NCBI GenBank assembly: GCA_963966185.1
Contig: CAWZYM010000114.1
Coordinates: 876,001 to 940,000, forward strand
Length of the DNA stretch: 64,000 nt
From: Rhabditoides inermis
Lineage: Eukaryota; Nematoda; Chromadorea; Rhabditida; Rhabditidae
Direction of reading: 5' to 3'
Position 1 is the first letter of the stretch. Each line of letters begins with the position of its first letter. Below the pieces are notes generated by a model. That model saw nothing but the letters and a program-made list of their open reading frames with translations, had not been told where the DNA came from and ran no database searches. Position numbers and translations under genes: made by a program. This document shows, in pieces, positions 1-12,813 of this stretch.

Positions 1-663
1 TATATTTAAGCCTAGTGGGGTCGTTAAGTGAGTGAAGCATAAGAAACCTATTTAGGGCAAGTTTGAAATCGTTCTTACTTTGATGGCAAACGGTTGAGCG
101 GTCCAACTTATTCCAATAGTTTACCACACAGGCTGATACAAACGTTGGCTCAGAGCCTACGACGGGATAAGTGATTTTGAGTCCGTTAGAACGAAGTGAA
201 GCAGCTCGTGAATCTCGGGGAATGAGTGTTAAAGGCATGTGCGGCGTGTTCATATATCCATAAAGACAGCGAGTGAAAGCCCTTTGCACCTTTTCTAGAT
301 CATTAATACATCCTTTGTTCATATGACAGAGAATTTCAGATCCATAGTAGGCCGTATCGAAATTTTATAGAAATTGAGAAACAATGCCGTATTATTCGTG
401 AATGTTCTTCTCACGATCAGAGTGTTGATACGACAATTTGCTTTCTGGATGACCTTTGATAGATGGATAGAAGGATCAAGGGTTGGGGTCATCCAGATAC
501 CAAGGTCGCGCACTATCTCCACGTTCGACAAAATCACATTGTCGCATTGATATTTGTGCCTTGGATTTTTCTTGCCAAAGTTTAGTACCTCGCATTGGGT
601 AACAGACAACTTTAATTGTCGATCCGCGATGAAATTTCTCACAATAATCAGATCATGATTCAA
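1..663 (-). pseudogene. non-LTR retrotransposon reverse transcriptase, 3' fragment
   Basis: A 114-codon open frame (663 to 319) reads like the C-terminal part of a non-LTR (CR1/Jockey-type) reverse transcriptase: the stretch VRDLGIW, then a KA..RI segment, then a Y...IRP segment are landmarks after the catalytic palm. Near 345-355 the frame is lost, but the next frame continues the same homology to the window edge (an LEKVQRAFTRCLYGY-like stretch and a YWNKLD stretch), so one small indel separates the two halves. The 5' part of the element (endonuclease, catalytic YxDD) is absent and the upstream side runs into a TATG microsatellite. It is a dead, 5'-truncated copy. Clade assignment within non-LTR elements is a guess. 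Confidence 0.75.
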
Positions 664-990
664 TATGTATGTATGTATGCGTGTAAAGAGAGGGTGAAGG
701 AGAGAAAGAGAGAAGAGAGAAAAAGAGGGTGAGAGAGTGAGTAACGCATTTGTCGATTAAAACACATTTATTGTAGTATTGTTGCAGTTTTCACTTGCAG
801 TAACTGTATATCATTCAAAAAAAACCACATTTTTTTCAGGTCAAATTATTTTCATCTGTAACCATGTTGTGATTCTAATCCTTACATGTCAGCAACTCGA
901 TAATAACCATGCGACTAGCAAGCGACTAGCATGCGACTAGCACTAGACTAGACTAATGCGACTAGCAAAGACATTTTATATACATTTCAG
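664..990. other. intergenic: microsatellite and GCGACTAGCA repeat
   Basis: Between the retroelement fragment and the chemoreceptor lie a (TATG)n tract, a GA-rich tract (686-740) and, at 910-966, several tandem copies of a GCGACTAGCA-like decamer. The stretch ends in ACATTTCAG at 982-990, immediately before the chemoreceptor ATG, which is a plausible spliced-leader acceptor. No other coding signal seen. Confidence 0.6.
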
Positions 991-3716
991 ATGACTTTCA
1001 TCAACGTTTTTTCTCACCGAAATCTCATCTACGGATGTGGAATTCTATCACTTTTCGCAAATTTGTTATTCGTTTTCTGCATAGTGTTCAAGGTTTGAGA
1101 AAAAAAACTTTTTCTTTGAAAAAAACAACTTTTGACTACAGACTCGTTCGGACCTTGGCAATTACAAATATTTGCTCCTCATTTTCGGCTGGTTTGATAT
1201 TTTGTATTCAATAATGCACATGATTGTACTGCCGGTAACTTTGTACTTTGTGTTGTTTGACTTAAACCTTTATTATTTTTAGGGAATTCAATCCTATGGC
1301 ACTGGCTATATGATCTTCTGCACTGCACTGTATACGGACGGATACCTCGGACAATTCCAAACCTCATTTTCGTGTTCATTTTTCGCACTATCCGTTGTCC
1401 TCTTCGCATTCCACTTTATATACCGCTTTATATCACTGTGCAGGTACGCTTATTTTTTGAAGATCAGATCAAGTTTATGAGTCAAACTGTTTTTCAGACC
1501 TCGACTGATGTATGTCTTTCAAGACACTCCATACATCATAGCTTGTTCGTTTTTCGCCGTTTTGTTTGCCGCGCTTTGGGGCGTACTCTGTTTTTACGTA
1601 CTAGCACCCGATGAGGACATAAGGTACGTAAGTATGAATGAATTACTAATTTCACTTTTTTGTAGACGTTATTTTCATGACGTCCTCTGGACGAGTCATC
1701 AATTGGACTCGCATACATTGGGATTTGTCAGTCCCGTGTACTGGGTATGTCTACTAGTAGTAATAATAGGTATTACTAGATAGTTATAATAACAATATGT
1801 ATTACTGTGTATACAGTCAATACAAACAGTCAATATAACAAGTCAATACAAACTACAAATGGGGTAAAACAGATAGCAAAGGTTCATCTAGAAGGTACGA
1901 TTTCACTGTTTGATAGTAATGCTAGATCCAAGTTACCATCACTACTGTCACTTTATTATTATCAATAAATAGTAACAAATAACCAAATTATGGTTGTTAT
2001 AGGTTCCGAATGTGAACGGTACATTCCGCGTCAATTATCCCCACTTCGCTGCCATGGCCGCTATCACTGTCATTCTGGTCGGATCGTTTGGTTAGTTGTT
2101 TTATTTTATTTTTGGGACGTCTATAATTCCGTCTACAAAGATACAGTATGCCAAAACTTTTACGTCAGTGGACGGTGATTCAAAAAGATGGTTCTTGACC
2201 CTCACTACAAAACTCTCGGGGTACAGTAACAGTACAGTGGGTTTTTTTTCGGTTTTACAACTCAATACAGTATTTCTTTTAACAGCCAAGGGAGAGAGGA
2301 ACAGACTCCTTTTTAGTTTCCGGACAAAGATACAGCACATACAATTGCTACATATAAAATCGAAAACCAAAAAAAATTTGACTTCGTTGAGAGGTCGAAT
2401 TCAAGTTGCATAAAAAGAGTGACATGCGGTTCTCACTGTACCGGAATGCAACTTCAAATGTTTGTAACAAGAGCTATCCATGCTCTCTCATTGTGAGAAA
2501 TGACATCATGCGGGCAGTTTGCCGCCAATAAATTATAGTCATAGGACAAAGCTTACTTAAGTAAAGAAAGTGTTTTGCAGCGATCATGTTGTACTGCGGG
2601 GTGCGAACGTGGCAACACATCACTCGGCATATCTCATCGGATAGAGCCAAGAGACTGCAACAGCAGCTCTTCACCGCACTGGTTGTACAGGTATGTCACT
2701 GTTAATTGTAAAGTTTGCCCGATACATGTTATACAATAAGGGAAAAAGGGGACGAAGTACTTCACAACACTTTCTACAAGAGCAGGTTAGAGAGACTGTT
2801 ACCCTCGCCGGGATTAATTCCGATGGGCGAAACACTATTTTACGCGATTTTACAGACAGACTGTTTTTTTTTTAAATTTCATATTTCCAGACAGTGATTC
2901 CTCTCGTCCTGTCCTATGCCCCGGCCGCTATTCTCTTCGTCGCTCCTCTTTTCGGATGGAACGCCAAGGACTTTGGAATGACATTCATCACCTCGTTTGC
3001 CATTTATCCTAGTGAGTTTTTTTTAGTTCACTTTTTCTAATAAAACGTCTGTCATTTCAGTTCTCGACCCGATAGCGGCAATGTATCTGATTGGCGATTA
3101 TCGGACGGCTATCTTACAGTGAGTATGGAAATCACTTTCTAAAGAAAGTCTTCTCCAATACTCAGAAACGTATTCAACTTTACACAAAGCATAAGTAGAT
3201 AGTTAGTGGATATAGAAAATAGAAGACTGGACTTTTCTTTAGTCGCATTCCGTGGAAAGAACAGGAAAGACCGAAAGCGCACAATTAGAACGAATTGATG
3301 CGCAGAAATCCGAAACTGCATCAAAAAGCCGCGCCACTTTTTATCCCGCAAAATAACCGCCAGGGGCCAAACGACGATTAATAATTGTTCTTGCATTCGT
3401 TTCTAAGACTTACAGACCTTTTCTATACATGTTTGGGGTCAAAAGTTTCTGTCACAGTGATCACTCTGCCAAACTACCCTTTCTTAACCGGTACTACGGA
3501 TGTTGGTGCTGTTTGATGATTGATATCAATTGGAAAAACTATTATTATTACAACAAAAACATTTCCAGGATGGTTCAATGTGGCCGTCGAACCGACAAGA
3601 GCAGCTCCACTACTGCTAGGATGTCATTCGACGACATTTGCGACATGGAACAGCCTTCTCCTCCCGCCAAGAATCAACCAACTGCTGATTCGAGTGCGAT
3701 CGAGACACACATCTAA
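991..3716 (+). CDS. str-class seven-transmembrane chemoreceptor
   Basis: Ten exons: 991-1092, 1142-1234, 1283-1443, 1498-1623, 1666-1744, 2003-2090, 2581-2690, 2891-3011, 3061-3118, 3569-3716; all phases agree and the sum is 361 codons plus stop, the usual size for nematode str receptors. Hydrophobic segments run the length of the protein. The FHFIYRFISLC motif after the third segment and the LFTALVVQTVIPLVLSYAP motif leading into the sixth are typical of the Str/Srj superfamily (established family knowledge). The C-terminal tail is Ser/Thr-rich. The start is chosen because an acceptor-like TTTCAG abuts the ATG. Such receptors act in chemosensory cilia; the ligand cannot be read from sequence. 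The protein appears intact. Srj or a neighbouring family is the main alternative. Confidence 0.88.
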
Positions 3717-4460
3717 TAGGATTTTCACTGCGTTTTTTTTCTTCTTCTTTTTTTAAATCTTAGCGTTTTGTTGTGTTCAATTTTTTCAAAAATTCAAAAA
3801 AAAAGTTTAAAAAATTAACCAAGTTGTGTTATGTTCTTTAACCTATAAATTCGATTAGTGGCCAGTATTTTTGACGCATTTGTTTGTCCTAATTAAATGA
3901 GACGAGAAGACGACATTTGGAAACATCACATTTCTAAAATTCGAAGTATCAAAATTGTTTCTTTTTTCTGAAGAAGAAATGAGTGTCGGTAAGTCACTGT
4001 TAGAGTACTCATCTCGATATCATTACTACAACGATACTGTAAATCTTCTGGCACACGTGACGCTTCATCACGGAAAAATTATTCTGGAAGTATACCACAA
4101 AGTGTGTTCACAACATTTGTTCACAAAACTAACGTTTTTTACCAGTTACATTACTCAAACCAAACATACAAGAGAACCCTTAAAAAGTGAAAGCCGTGAA
4201 AATCGAATATGTGACGCTGAATGTATGTAACTGCCGATGAGCAAGCTACAGTGGCCGCGCACTCTATTACGAGCGACGCTCCACTCTTTTGCAGAAGAAT
4301 TCACATTTTGAAGCGTCAATAGAAAGCATGCGCGGCGCATGTATAACTGCTGTGAACATAGGTCCCATTTGCTTCCCATGTCATCCCATGTCTACACCCG
4401 CAGGCTCTGTTGTGTTTTCTATGTTCCCTATCTCAAGTACTAAACTATTTATTTTATCGT
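3717..4460. other. intergenic between convergent genes
   Basis: The 3' ends of the chemoreceptor (+) and of the secreted-protein gene (-) face each other here. The stretch is AT-rich with poly-T and poly-A runs near 3735-3810. I see no supported coding exon; short open frames at 3955-4230 and 4155-4379 lack splice support or homology. Confidence 0.5.
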
Positions 4461-4782
4461 TCACACCAACCCACCTTCATTGCCCTGCCAGTCTCCTCCT
4501 CCTCCTCCCCCTCCTCCTTCTCCCGACAGCAGCCGCATCATCTGCTCCGTGGTACTGTCCGTGGCGGAGGGGGTGGGGGCTGGAGAGAGGGAGGGTAGAG
4601 AGAGAGGGAAGGAATCGAGTCGAAGACAAATGACATGAGACATCCCTTCCTTTCTTCCGAAAAAAGAAAGAACGAGATGGAGAAAGAATAGAGGAAGAGG
4701 AAGAGATGAAGGACAGAGGGATGGAGAGAGAGAGAGAGAGACAAAGAGAGAGAGATAGTAGAGAGAGAGAGAGAGAGAGACA

Positions 4783-4814
<32 letters not shown>

Positions 4815-5299
4815 CCTCCTCACCATTCCCTCCACTCCCGTCCCTCGTGCACGTGTCCTCCTCGCCCAGCTTGGACTGCAGCGTCTGCCGCTCCTCCGCC
4901 ATCGACGTGTCCTGAATGGAGTGAGGGTCCCGACACGAAAACATTAAAGCAAGTAATTTGTGGAACTGTGAGAATATATCAAAGTTGAGTGGTCTTGTGT
5001 GAATTTAAACGCTGATTGTTCTGACTCGAAATAGATGACCTGGTTTCTTGGGTGAACTTGATTGTTGAACATAAAGGAGTAAACAACAGAACTGTTCTGT
5101 CAAATTGATGATTTGCAATGATCATTTGCAGAATCACTTTTCATATTTCATTGGCAATTTTAAATGAATATTGACTGCAGTTTTGATGCGAAAAGCTTGG
5201 TGTCATTATTGCAAAATCCCACCTTTGCCTATACGAACAAGGATGAAACATATATATCCTATGATGTCTATGTGAAGTCCCACAAGAAAGAGAGAGAGA

Positions 5300-5352
<53 letters not shown>

Positions 5353-6084
5353 CCCTCACCACTCCTCCATTTTGTAGGAACCCGTCGATGATCTTCAGCT
5401 TGCACGCCGAGCACTCCTTGCTGCGACAGCCATAGGAAGTGGAAGTGGGCGAGTCGGGAGCGGTGGCAGTGAACTGGAATCACCCATCTTTTATCAGTCA
5501 CTGATCACTGATTACTGTTCAGTCACTGATCAGTCACTATCAGTCACTGATCAGTCACTATCAGGCACTATCAGTCACTGATCACATTGTGTGATTGAAT
5601 TCCTCTACAGTATCATCTTATCTATTGTTAGCTAATGTTAGCATACACACAAACACATTATTCAGGTCAAGGTACGAGTTAGCTTATAACTATAGCCTGC
5701 GCCAGAGTTTTCGATCTATCTCGCTTGCAGTTCGCAATACGGTGTCATAACGGCCTGCCTCTCTTGTTTTGCGCGCTATTGCCGCGAGCTGACTCTCCGT
5801 CTTCCTCTGATGCCTCTGATCTACCTCACCGTGCGAAACTTATTGCGAGCATAGAACTATAAGTTCGTCGCGATCAGGGTGGGACCAGATGAAAAGGGTT
5901 CAAAAACCGCGAGCGTGAAAATGGCGGGGATAAAAATAGCGTTGGAGAGGTGGAGAGAATTGCCATTCTCCACCTGCACGTTTGTTCTTTTCCATGAATC
6001 GATAGTGGAAAAGTTTGCGCAGTGACTAATGCAAGTTCAACTCACTTAGACTGACACCAATAACCACAAGATATTTTTTTTACA

Positions 6085-6143
<59 letters not shown>

Positions 6144-7386
6144 ACCGTAGATACGGACACAGTCTTTGCCGCCGCCAGTATACCCATGCCCATTTCAGGC
6201 GCTGAGTCAACTCGATCTGAAATCATTTAAGAAGTGACTAAAACTAATTGAAATCGTATTTGTGAGTGATTATTATATGTGAAACATATGCAAAACGAAT
6301 CGATAGATACAAACAAACAGTGACAACAAGTTGAAGTGTACAATGTACAATTGAAATGTTTAGGTGTGGTTGACTAATCGCTCCTTGATTCTGTTACCCT
6401 CTCTGATCACCTAATCAGTACCCTTATCAGTACTTCTCGAACCTCCTCCTCACCTCCTCCTCCTCCTCCTCCCCCTCCTCCCCTCTCCTGCGCCGGATCG
6501 AACATCGGTCGGTCGGACATGACGGCCAGGTTCGGGAACGAAAAGAGGGCCTCGTCTGAACGGAGTTGAGATGAGAAAAAGAACACATACCCAACATTAT
6601 TTCCTTCACAATATGCGTTACTGGGTTCGAATATGGTTGATTTTCAGAACCATGGTGGATCGGCGCGCGCAGAACCATCAACAATACTGTGCCTCACTTG
6701 TTTTGGAGGAACTCGCACCGAAGTTTGTACGACACGCGCGACTAGCAAGGGACACTATGAAAATCCCATACAAACCCGTCTCACCGATACTCGTAGCCAG
6801 TAGTCGCGTGTCGTACTGCATGCACTTGCCCGACCCGGGCGGCTTCACGCAAGGACACTTGGGTTGCGTCTGAAAACGCGACTGGCGTGGAGTGAGTGAG
6901 ATCCTTTGGCGCGCAGAACGCCCGACATTTTGTATAGTATGTGATTCATTGATTGTAGGTCTAGACGAGACGCTTCACGTGAAATGGGATCATAACTATG
7001 TTCGATAGGCAGATATGAAAGCTTGGAGAGGAGAGGAAAACAGGGAGAAGAGAAGGGAGGGATGGTCCCATTTTGGAAATACTGATAAAACCTGACATTT
7101 ATGCATTTTTTTCAGTGACGCAAGTGTTAAATGGTGACGGATTTCCAACAAAAATGTGCAGACTCAGTCTGATTTTTTTCAATTACAGTAAAAGAACAAA
7201 TCGTGCATGTGTTGATTCATTTATCCTAACGTCTCATAAAAAACCATGAAACGTATGCGTAAAGTTGTTTAAAAAAATGAATTATAAACGTACCGCATTG
7301 GGGCATGCCTTCGTGCAAGATGGTAGCAGATAGGTGTCGGCGGATAGGAAAAGAGTGAAGTTGGCCAGCAAATGTAGGTAGTTCAT
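4461..7386 (-). CDS. small secreted Cys/Gly-rich protein, unrecognised
   Basis: Seven exons read right to left: 7386-7294, 6869-6785, 6555-6454, 6216-6146, 5473-5360, 4911-4824, 4579-4461. Phases agree throughout and give 223 codons plus stop. The N terminus (MNYLHLLANFTLFLSADTYL) is a signal peptide; the ATG lies four bases behind a TTTTCAG acceptor, suggesting trans-splicing. Next comes a Cys-rich stretch (CTKACPNA, CPCVKPPGSGKC), then FSFPNLAVMSDRPMF, a first run of about nine glycines, a second Cys cluster (YGCRSKECSACKLKIIDGF), and a second run of about eight glycines close to the C terminus. I do not recognise the family. It is probably extracellular. Introns carry large GA/CT tracts and a CACTGATCAGT minisatellite. 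Confidence 0.7.
5500..5585. repeat. CACTGATCAGT-type minisatellite
   Basis: Short tandem units of CAGTCACTGATCAGTCACTAT type, about ten-base steps, in an intron of the secreted-protein gene. The unit contains the palindrome TGATCA. Confidence 0.8.
5692..5868 (-). repeat. interspersed repeat, copy A
   Basis: Read on the minus strand this matches two other places: 26245-26368 continued at 26641-26684, and 45748-45885. Shared landmarks in order: a TATAGTTCTAT start, GGTAGATC, GAGTCAGCTC, a CAATAG box, CGAACTGCA, and a GGTAGATCGAAAAC...GGCGCAGGCT end. It has no coding capacity. It is likely a short non-autonomous element, here in an intron. Confidence 0.7.
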
Positions 7387-7537
7387 TGCACTGAAAAGAA
7401 AATGAAGACAAATCAAAACAATTGAAAGCAACGAGTTTATTTCGCAGAGGAAAATGGTGCCAGAAGATCGCGCTGACTTGACACTGGGGACTGGGTGTGG
7501 GATGTTTCACGGTTTACTGTGTACTTGTTGCGGTCCG

Positions 7538-7583
<46 letters not shown>

Positions 7584-7678
7584 ATCTACTTCTCTCTCCT
7601 CTTTGCCCTCTACCCCTTACCCTCTACTAGAAATCAATGTGTTTACCTACTCGACTTTGCTCTCAATGAGATCCCTGC

Positions 7679-7723
<45 letters not shown>

Positions 7724-8673
7724 GCTGAAACTGTTATCTCTCGAGTTTTCCGCTGATTTGAGGGATATCGAGGTTATTTTATCTAAATGCCAGCATCGAG
7801 GATTAGTATAAGTTGTGCGATAATCTTTTTTGGCACACGTATATTATTCCACAGTATCACTGATGATATTCATGAAACTTGTAAGAATAAGACACCACAA
7901 TTCGAATCATATAGAATCAGTGTACATTGTTTGAATCTATTCAATTATAGCTGCAGTCAGACGCAGTATAAACGAGCCTTAAAAACAACAGGGGCTAGAA
8001 TTAGACAGAGAGCATTGTTCAATGTGACGTCGCATGTTTGTCTATCCATATCTATGTGTATGTAGTAAGTTCACACATCTATGTGAGCTGATAAACACTA
8101 TTGTCCTAAGTATATGCAGGACTATTCAGTTTTATTCTGTTAAGAAATTGAATAATCACGAGCACATCCTCTCTCAAACCAATGTTTACTAGTTTCTGAC
8201 AAGTACGATTTTTTAGTGTGCGGCACAATGTGCGTTCCGTGAATAGATGCTGCGTATTCTATTGTTCTCTCTCTCTCTATTTCTCTCTCTCTTTCTCTCT
8301 CTCTCTCCCCTCCTCCTCCTCCTCCTTCCTGAGTTTGTGACAGTGAGGTACATGGGCTGTGGTGGATCCCATTTTCTCACGCTCAGTGCCCTTAGGGCCT
8401 CTCTCACTCTCTCTCCCCACATCCCCCTCCCTCTCTTTCTTTTCCTCTATATTCTCCGCCTACCCATTTTTTGCGGTGCACTTTCTGGAAATCGTAGAAC
8501 TTGTTGTTTCGCTAACTTTCGTCTATTTTTGAGCGACCTCATCTCTCGCAAGTTGCTCATTTTCAAAATTATCAACTTTATAGCACTTTTAGGAAGCCAC
8601 CTGCCACAGACAATTAGCGTGCAGTGTGTGTGTGTGGGTGTGCTTGTTGGTGACAGCTCTGTTTTGCGGTGTT

Positions 8674-8711
<38 letters not shown>

Positions 8712-9006
8712 GGGCATCCCCTCTCGACTCTCGCTGATTGAAATTCCCCTTACGTATGTGTATGCCAGTTTTTGGCATCTGTAGGCAGACATCGCATGTG
8801 CTTGTTTTCGTTTTGCATGTTGCATGTAGCGAGTGCGATTTCGTGTGCTTGTACTATATTAGCCGCACTCACATTCAATCTACTACTATTGTTTCTTCTC
8901 CTCCTCATCTCTCCTATTCTCTTCCCTCAATCCTATATCGTGGATTTTGCGGTGTTCACATGCCGCAACTCCTTTTTGTGTCTCTGCGCTCTCTCCTCTT
9001 CCCACA

Positions 9007-9053
<47 letters not shown>

Positions 9054-9559
9054 TCTCTCTGTTATTCGGTATTCTCAACAAGGGGTGATGTCTCATCCCT
9101 AAGACCCCGCCCCCACACACATTTCTGACTTTGCCACATCCCCTGGGAGCAACTCTCGTGCTCTTTTCTTCCTGTCTGACTGAGTTAGCCTATTCTCACG
9201 CCACTGAAACTGTTTCAATCGTTCAATCTTTGTTATTGTTGTGTACATGCAATGATCTCTGAACGTTGTTTGTGTAGTATGTACACAGTATGTTTGTAGG
9301 TTGGTTTGTGAGAAAAGTTGAAAGACAATGCATGTAGTAGTGGCTCGAGTGGTTCCAATGCTGATGTCAGTTCCTGGTCGCCTACTCTCCCACTTAGCCA
9401 TACATCGTGACTCCCGCTTCCTCGGCGTAAATGAATCACTCCTTCGTTTTTGTTATACGAGTTCCGTGATATATAAATAACTCGTATTTCCTTGTTCAAA
9501 GTTTTGTTAGACTGTAATCATACTGTGGTCTAGTAATACTTTTTAAAAACAATTTTTAG
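7387..9559. other. intergenic with GA/CT tracts between divergent genes
   Basis: Separates the 5' ends of the secreted-protein gene (-) and the multi-pass membrane gene (+). Contains a (CT)n tract at 7541-7582 facing a (GA)n tract at 7682-7720, further CT tracts at 8265-8310, 8677-8709 and 9009-9060, and TGTG-rich stretches. Open frames here are translations of these tracts. No convincing exon was found. Confidence 0.55.
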
Positions 9560-10134
9560 ATGATTGCCGAAAGCGATGCGTATCGAAGCGAGTACGTGGA
9601 AAAGAGCGAGGACTGTACGTGTACGCCCTCTCCTGACACCTATCCCACTGAGAGACGGCACAGGAGCAAGAAGTATATGTTCTTCTTCAAGCAGGTGCAT
9701 GTGAAGGTGAGTATTATGTTTCTCTCTCTCTCTCTCTCTTTTTCTTTGGTCACTGTTAGTTTTGTCCCAGTTTTCGGAGTTCACAAAGTTTATCAAACAC
9801 TTTCGTCCACATGTCTGGTTGACTAGCATTTTCGTACTCGAACAACTTTTCAAAGTGCGAATATTGGAAACTGGTTTATTTTGGATGCCACACGTGTTCA
9901 ATTTGAATTGTAATAGTTAGTTTTTGGCGTGTCAAAATATGCGTAAAGCAACAGACACCACCTGACTTGATTATCGAATTTACTGCACAAAAAGCAGCGG
10001 CGAAGATTTTCGAGACGAAAGGAAACTCGATGATGTTTTGTGTGTGTGTCATGGTATTGAAGAGAGCCGCCTTCACCGTTCCTCTCTCTCTCTCTCTCCC
10101 CTTTCTCACTCTTTCTTTCTTTCTTTCTTTCTTA

Positions 10135-10169
<35 letters not shown>

Positions 10170-12717
10170 CTCCCACCCACCCTCATTTAATTTGTATGCA
10201 TTGCCATCAATTCTCGGGACAACTAGATTCGATTCTTTTGTAATCAATTCAATTCGATCTCATTGACTTTTCAAATTTCGATACGCGAGAGCTGATTGAA
10301 AATTGAGTCATAGAAAAAAAGACCATTTTACTTCTATAATAGAAAAAATAGCGATGATGAGAAACCAAACTCTCAAATTTCGCTACGGAAAGTATTTTTC
10401 TATGTTTGCATAATATCCTCGTCTCGGGAAATGTATCTCCCTCTTCTTTCGGGGTATTAGCATTTCTTTCTCAGAAATAAGGAACAGTGGGGGACATGTA
10501 ACAAACACGTTTGGTTCAGGAATGACAACGAGAGAGAGAGAGAGATAGAGAGAGAAAGAGAAAGATCCTAGGATAGCATTGTCTGATGAAGTCATTAGTA
10601 TGAGCTCGGTGAAAACACTCAGTTTACATTCCCAGACAGAAAACCAAACGACATATAATACGCAACAAGTACGTTACAAGTTTGTTACGTTACGAATACG
10701 TAAGAATGCAAAACTGTCTGCAAAAATTTCGAAGGACAGTTGTACTCCGTCGACTTGGTCTAATCTTTTCTACAGTGATCTGATATCCTACTATTCTACT
10801 AGTCCACACACATCATTTTCAACGAGTGGCCAAGGGAGCAATAGAGAAAAGCGAGCGTATCGGCTGGGAATTGAGAGTAATTCGAAATAAGTTAATAGTT
10901 AACAGGTTTATTAGCGTGTACAAATGAAAACAGTTCAAGACATCATAACGATCATGATAATGAGATCGAATTGTATTGATTACAAAAGAATCGAATCTAG
11001 TTGTCCCGAGAATTGATGGCAATGCATACAAATTAAATGAGGGTGGGTTGGAGGAAAGAGATAATGATAATGATCATGAGATACATACATTTCGATTCTG
11101 AATTCCACTCATCTTCCAGACGGGCTGTATGATCATCAACATGTGCAACGCGTTCACGTGCCTTCTCATGGCCTCGCAGACCGTCTTTAACACACAGGTC
11201 GTCACTGGCGAGCTCTACTTTGTCAGCGTACAGGTGGGGTTGAGGCACAGTGGCGCTTAGTTTTTGACTTTGTTTCATTGCTTGAAACACAAAACAATTA
11301 AAGAAAACGCGAAAGAACGGCGTTTCCGCGTTACCTACACGCTCACCTACATGTGCACGTGCGAAGCTTGGTAAGGCGAATTCGAACTTCGCGCCAAAAT
11401 GCTTATCGCAAAGTTGAGCTCTGTGCACATCTCGTCGATATGAGTTCGACTGAACATGTCGTTGCAGTGTTGTGGTAACGCGCAGGGTTCACGAACCATG
11501 CTATGCCGGTTCGATTCCCGCTACGTGCAATCAGTTTTGCCAATTTCTCGAGAATGAATTTCTATGAACGTTGGTATTTTAAAACGCCCCAGTGCCTTTA
11601 ACAGAATTTCGGATTCTTGGAAAGTTTGACAGAAATAATAAAATTTCGAAGTTTACAGGTCGAGTATGCGTAGTGTAGACAAGCGAATTCTAGGGAGTGT
11701 GGAGCGAATTGACCGGATTTCAAAAGCCGGAAAAGTTTGACACAAGGTTACAGGTCACACGTGGATGAGTAGTGAGAAACACCGTTCTTGTGGGTACACT
11801 GTAGCCTGTAGTGGATTTGCGTGTCGTTTTCAAAGTTCACAGACCAAGAACGTGCCGCAGTGTTTCAAAACGTGAGAAGTAGGGTTCTTGGATTGCGTGA
11901 TACCCTTTAGCTTGCACGGCATTCTGCAACGGTATTTATCACTATGCAAATAAAAGCTTCGTGTGGCATTTCCGATGTACATTTTTTGTTGTTAATTTTC
12001 ACGACTATGAATATATATGACATATATTCTATGAACATATGTCATATATGTCGTTTCGGAAGATGAAACTAAGAAAATGTAGTGTGTTCCTTCAAAAGTC
12101 TATGTAGTATGTTTGATGTTTTTTTCTTGTTTTGACGTCCACAGTTTCATAAGGACTCGAAATGTGACTTCCGCGCTTGTAGCATGGTCAGAATATGACG
12201 TTCTCGTATAATACAAACGTTTTAATTCATTATCACATGTTTGTTACAGCAGTTTCGTTCAAAATACGTCAAAATTGTGAACACGTTGTTTAACTTATAC
12301 CTTCAGAGGCTTCTCCCTGAAAACAACCGCATTCTTGTTATTGCTTAATTCTGATATAAACAATATGACTATCATAACCTTCTCAATAACCAGCTAATGA
12401 TGATCACTTTTTCCTCATTGCCTATGACATAATATGTAACAAAACACTAGCAAACCACAATGTATCACGTTATATGAATACTTTGAAAACATTTTTATAA
12501 TGTTAACTATTTTCAGGGCCTGGTCATCATTTGGGCGTTCTATGCCCTGTACCGAGACAACCACTGGCTCATTATTCCGTCCATTCTATATTGGGTGAGT
12601 TCTTTTTTCGTGGACAACTATTTTTAGAGAATTGAGTGGGTTGATATTTTCGTGATTATCGGATGCGCATATGCGCTGCAACCAGCGCTCATATCCAGTC
12701 ATCACAAACATGAAGGT

Positions 12718-12813
<96 letters not shown>

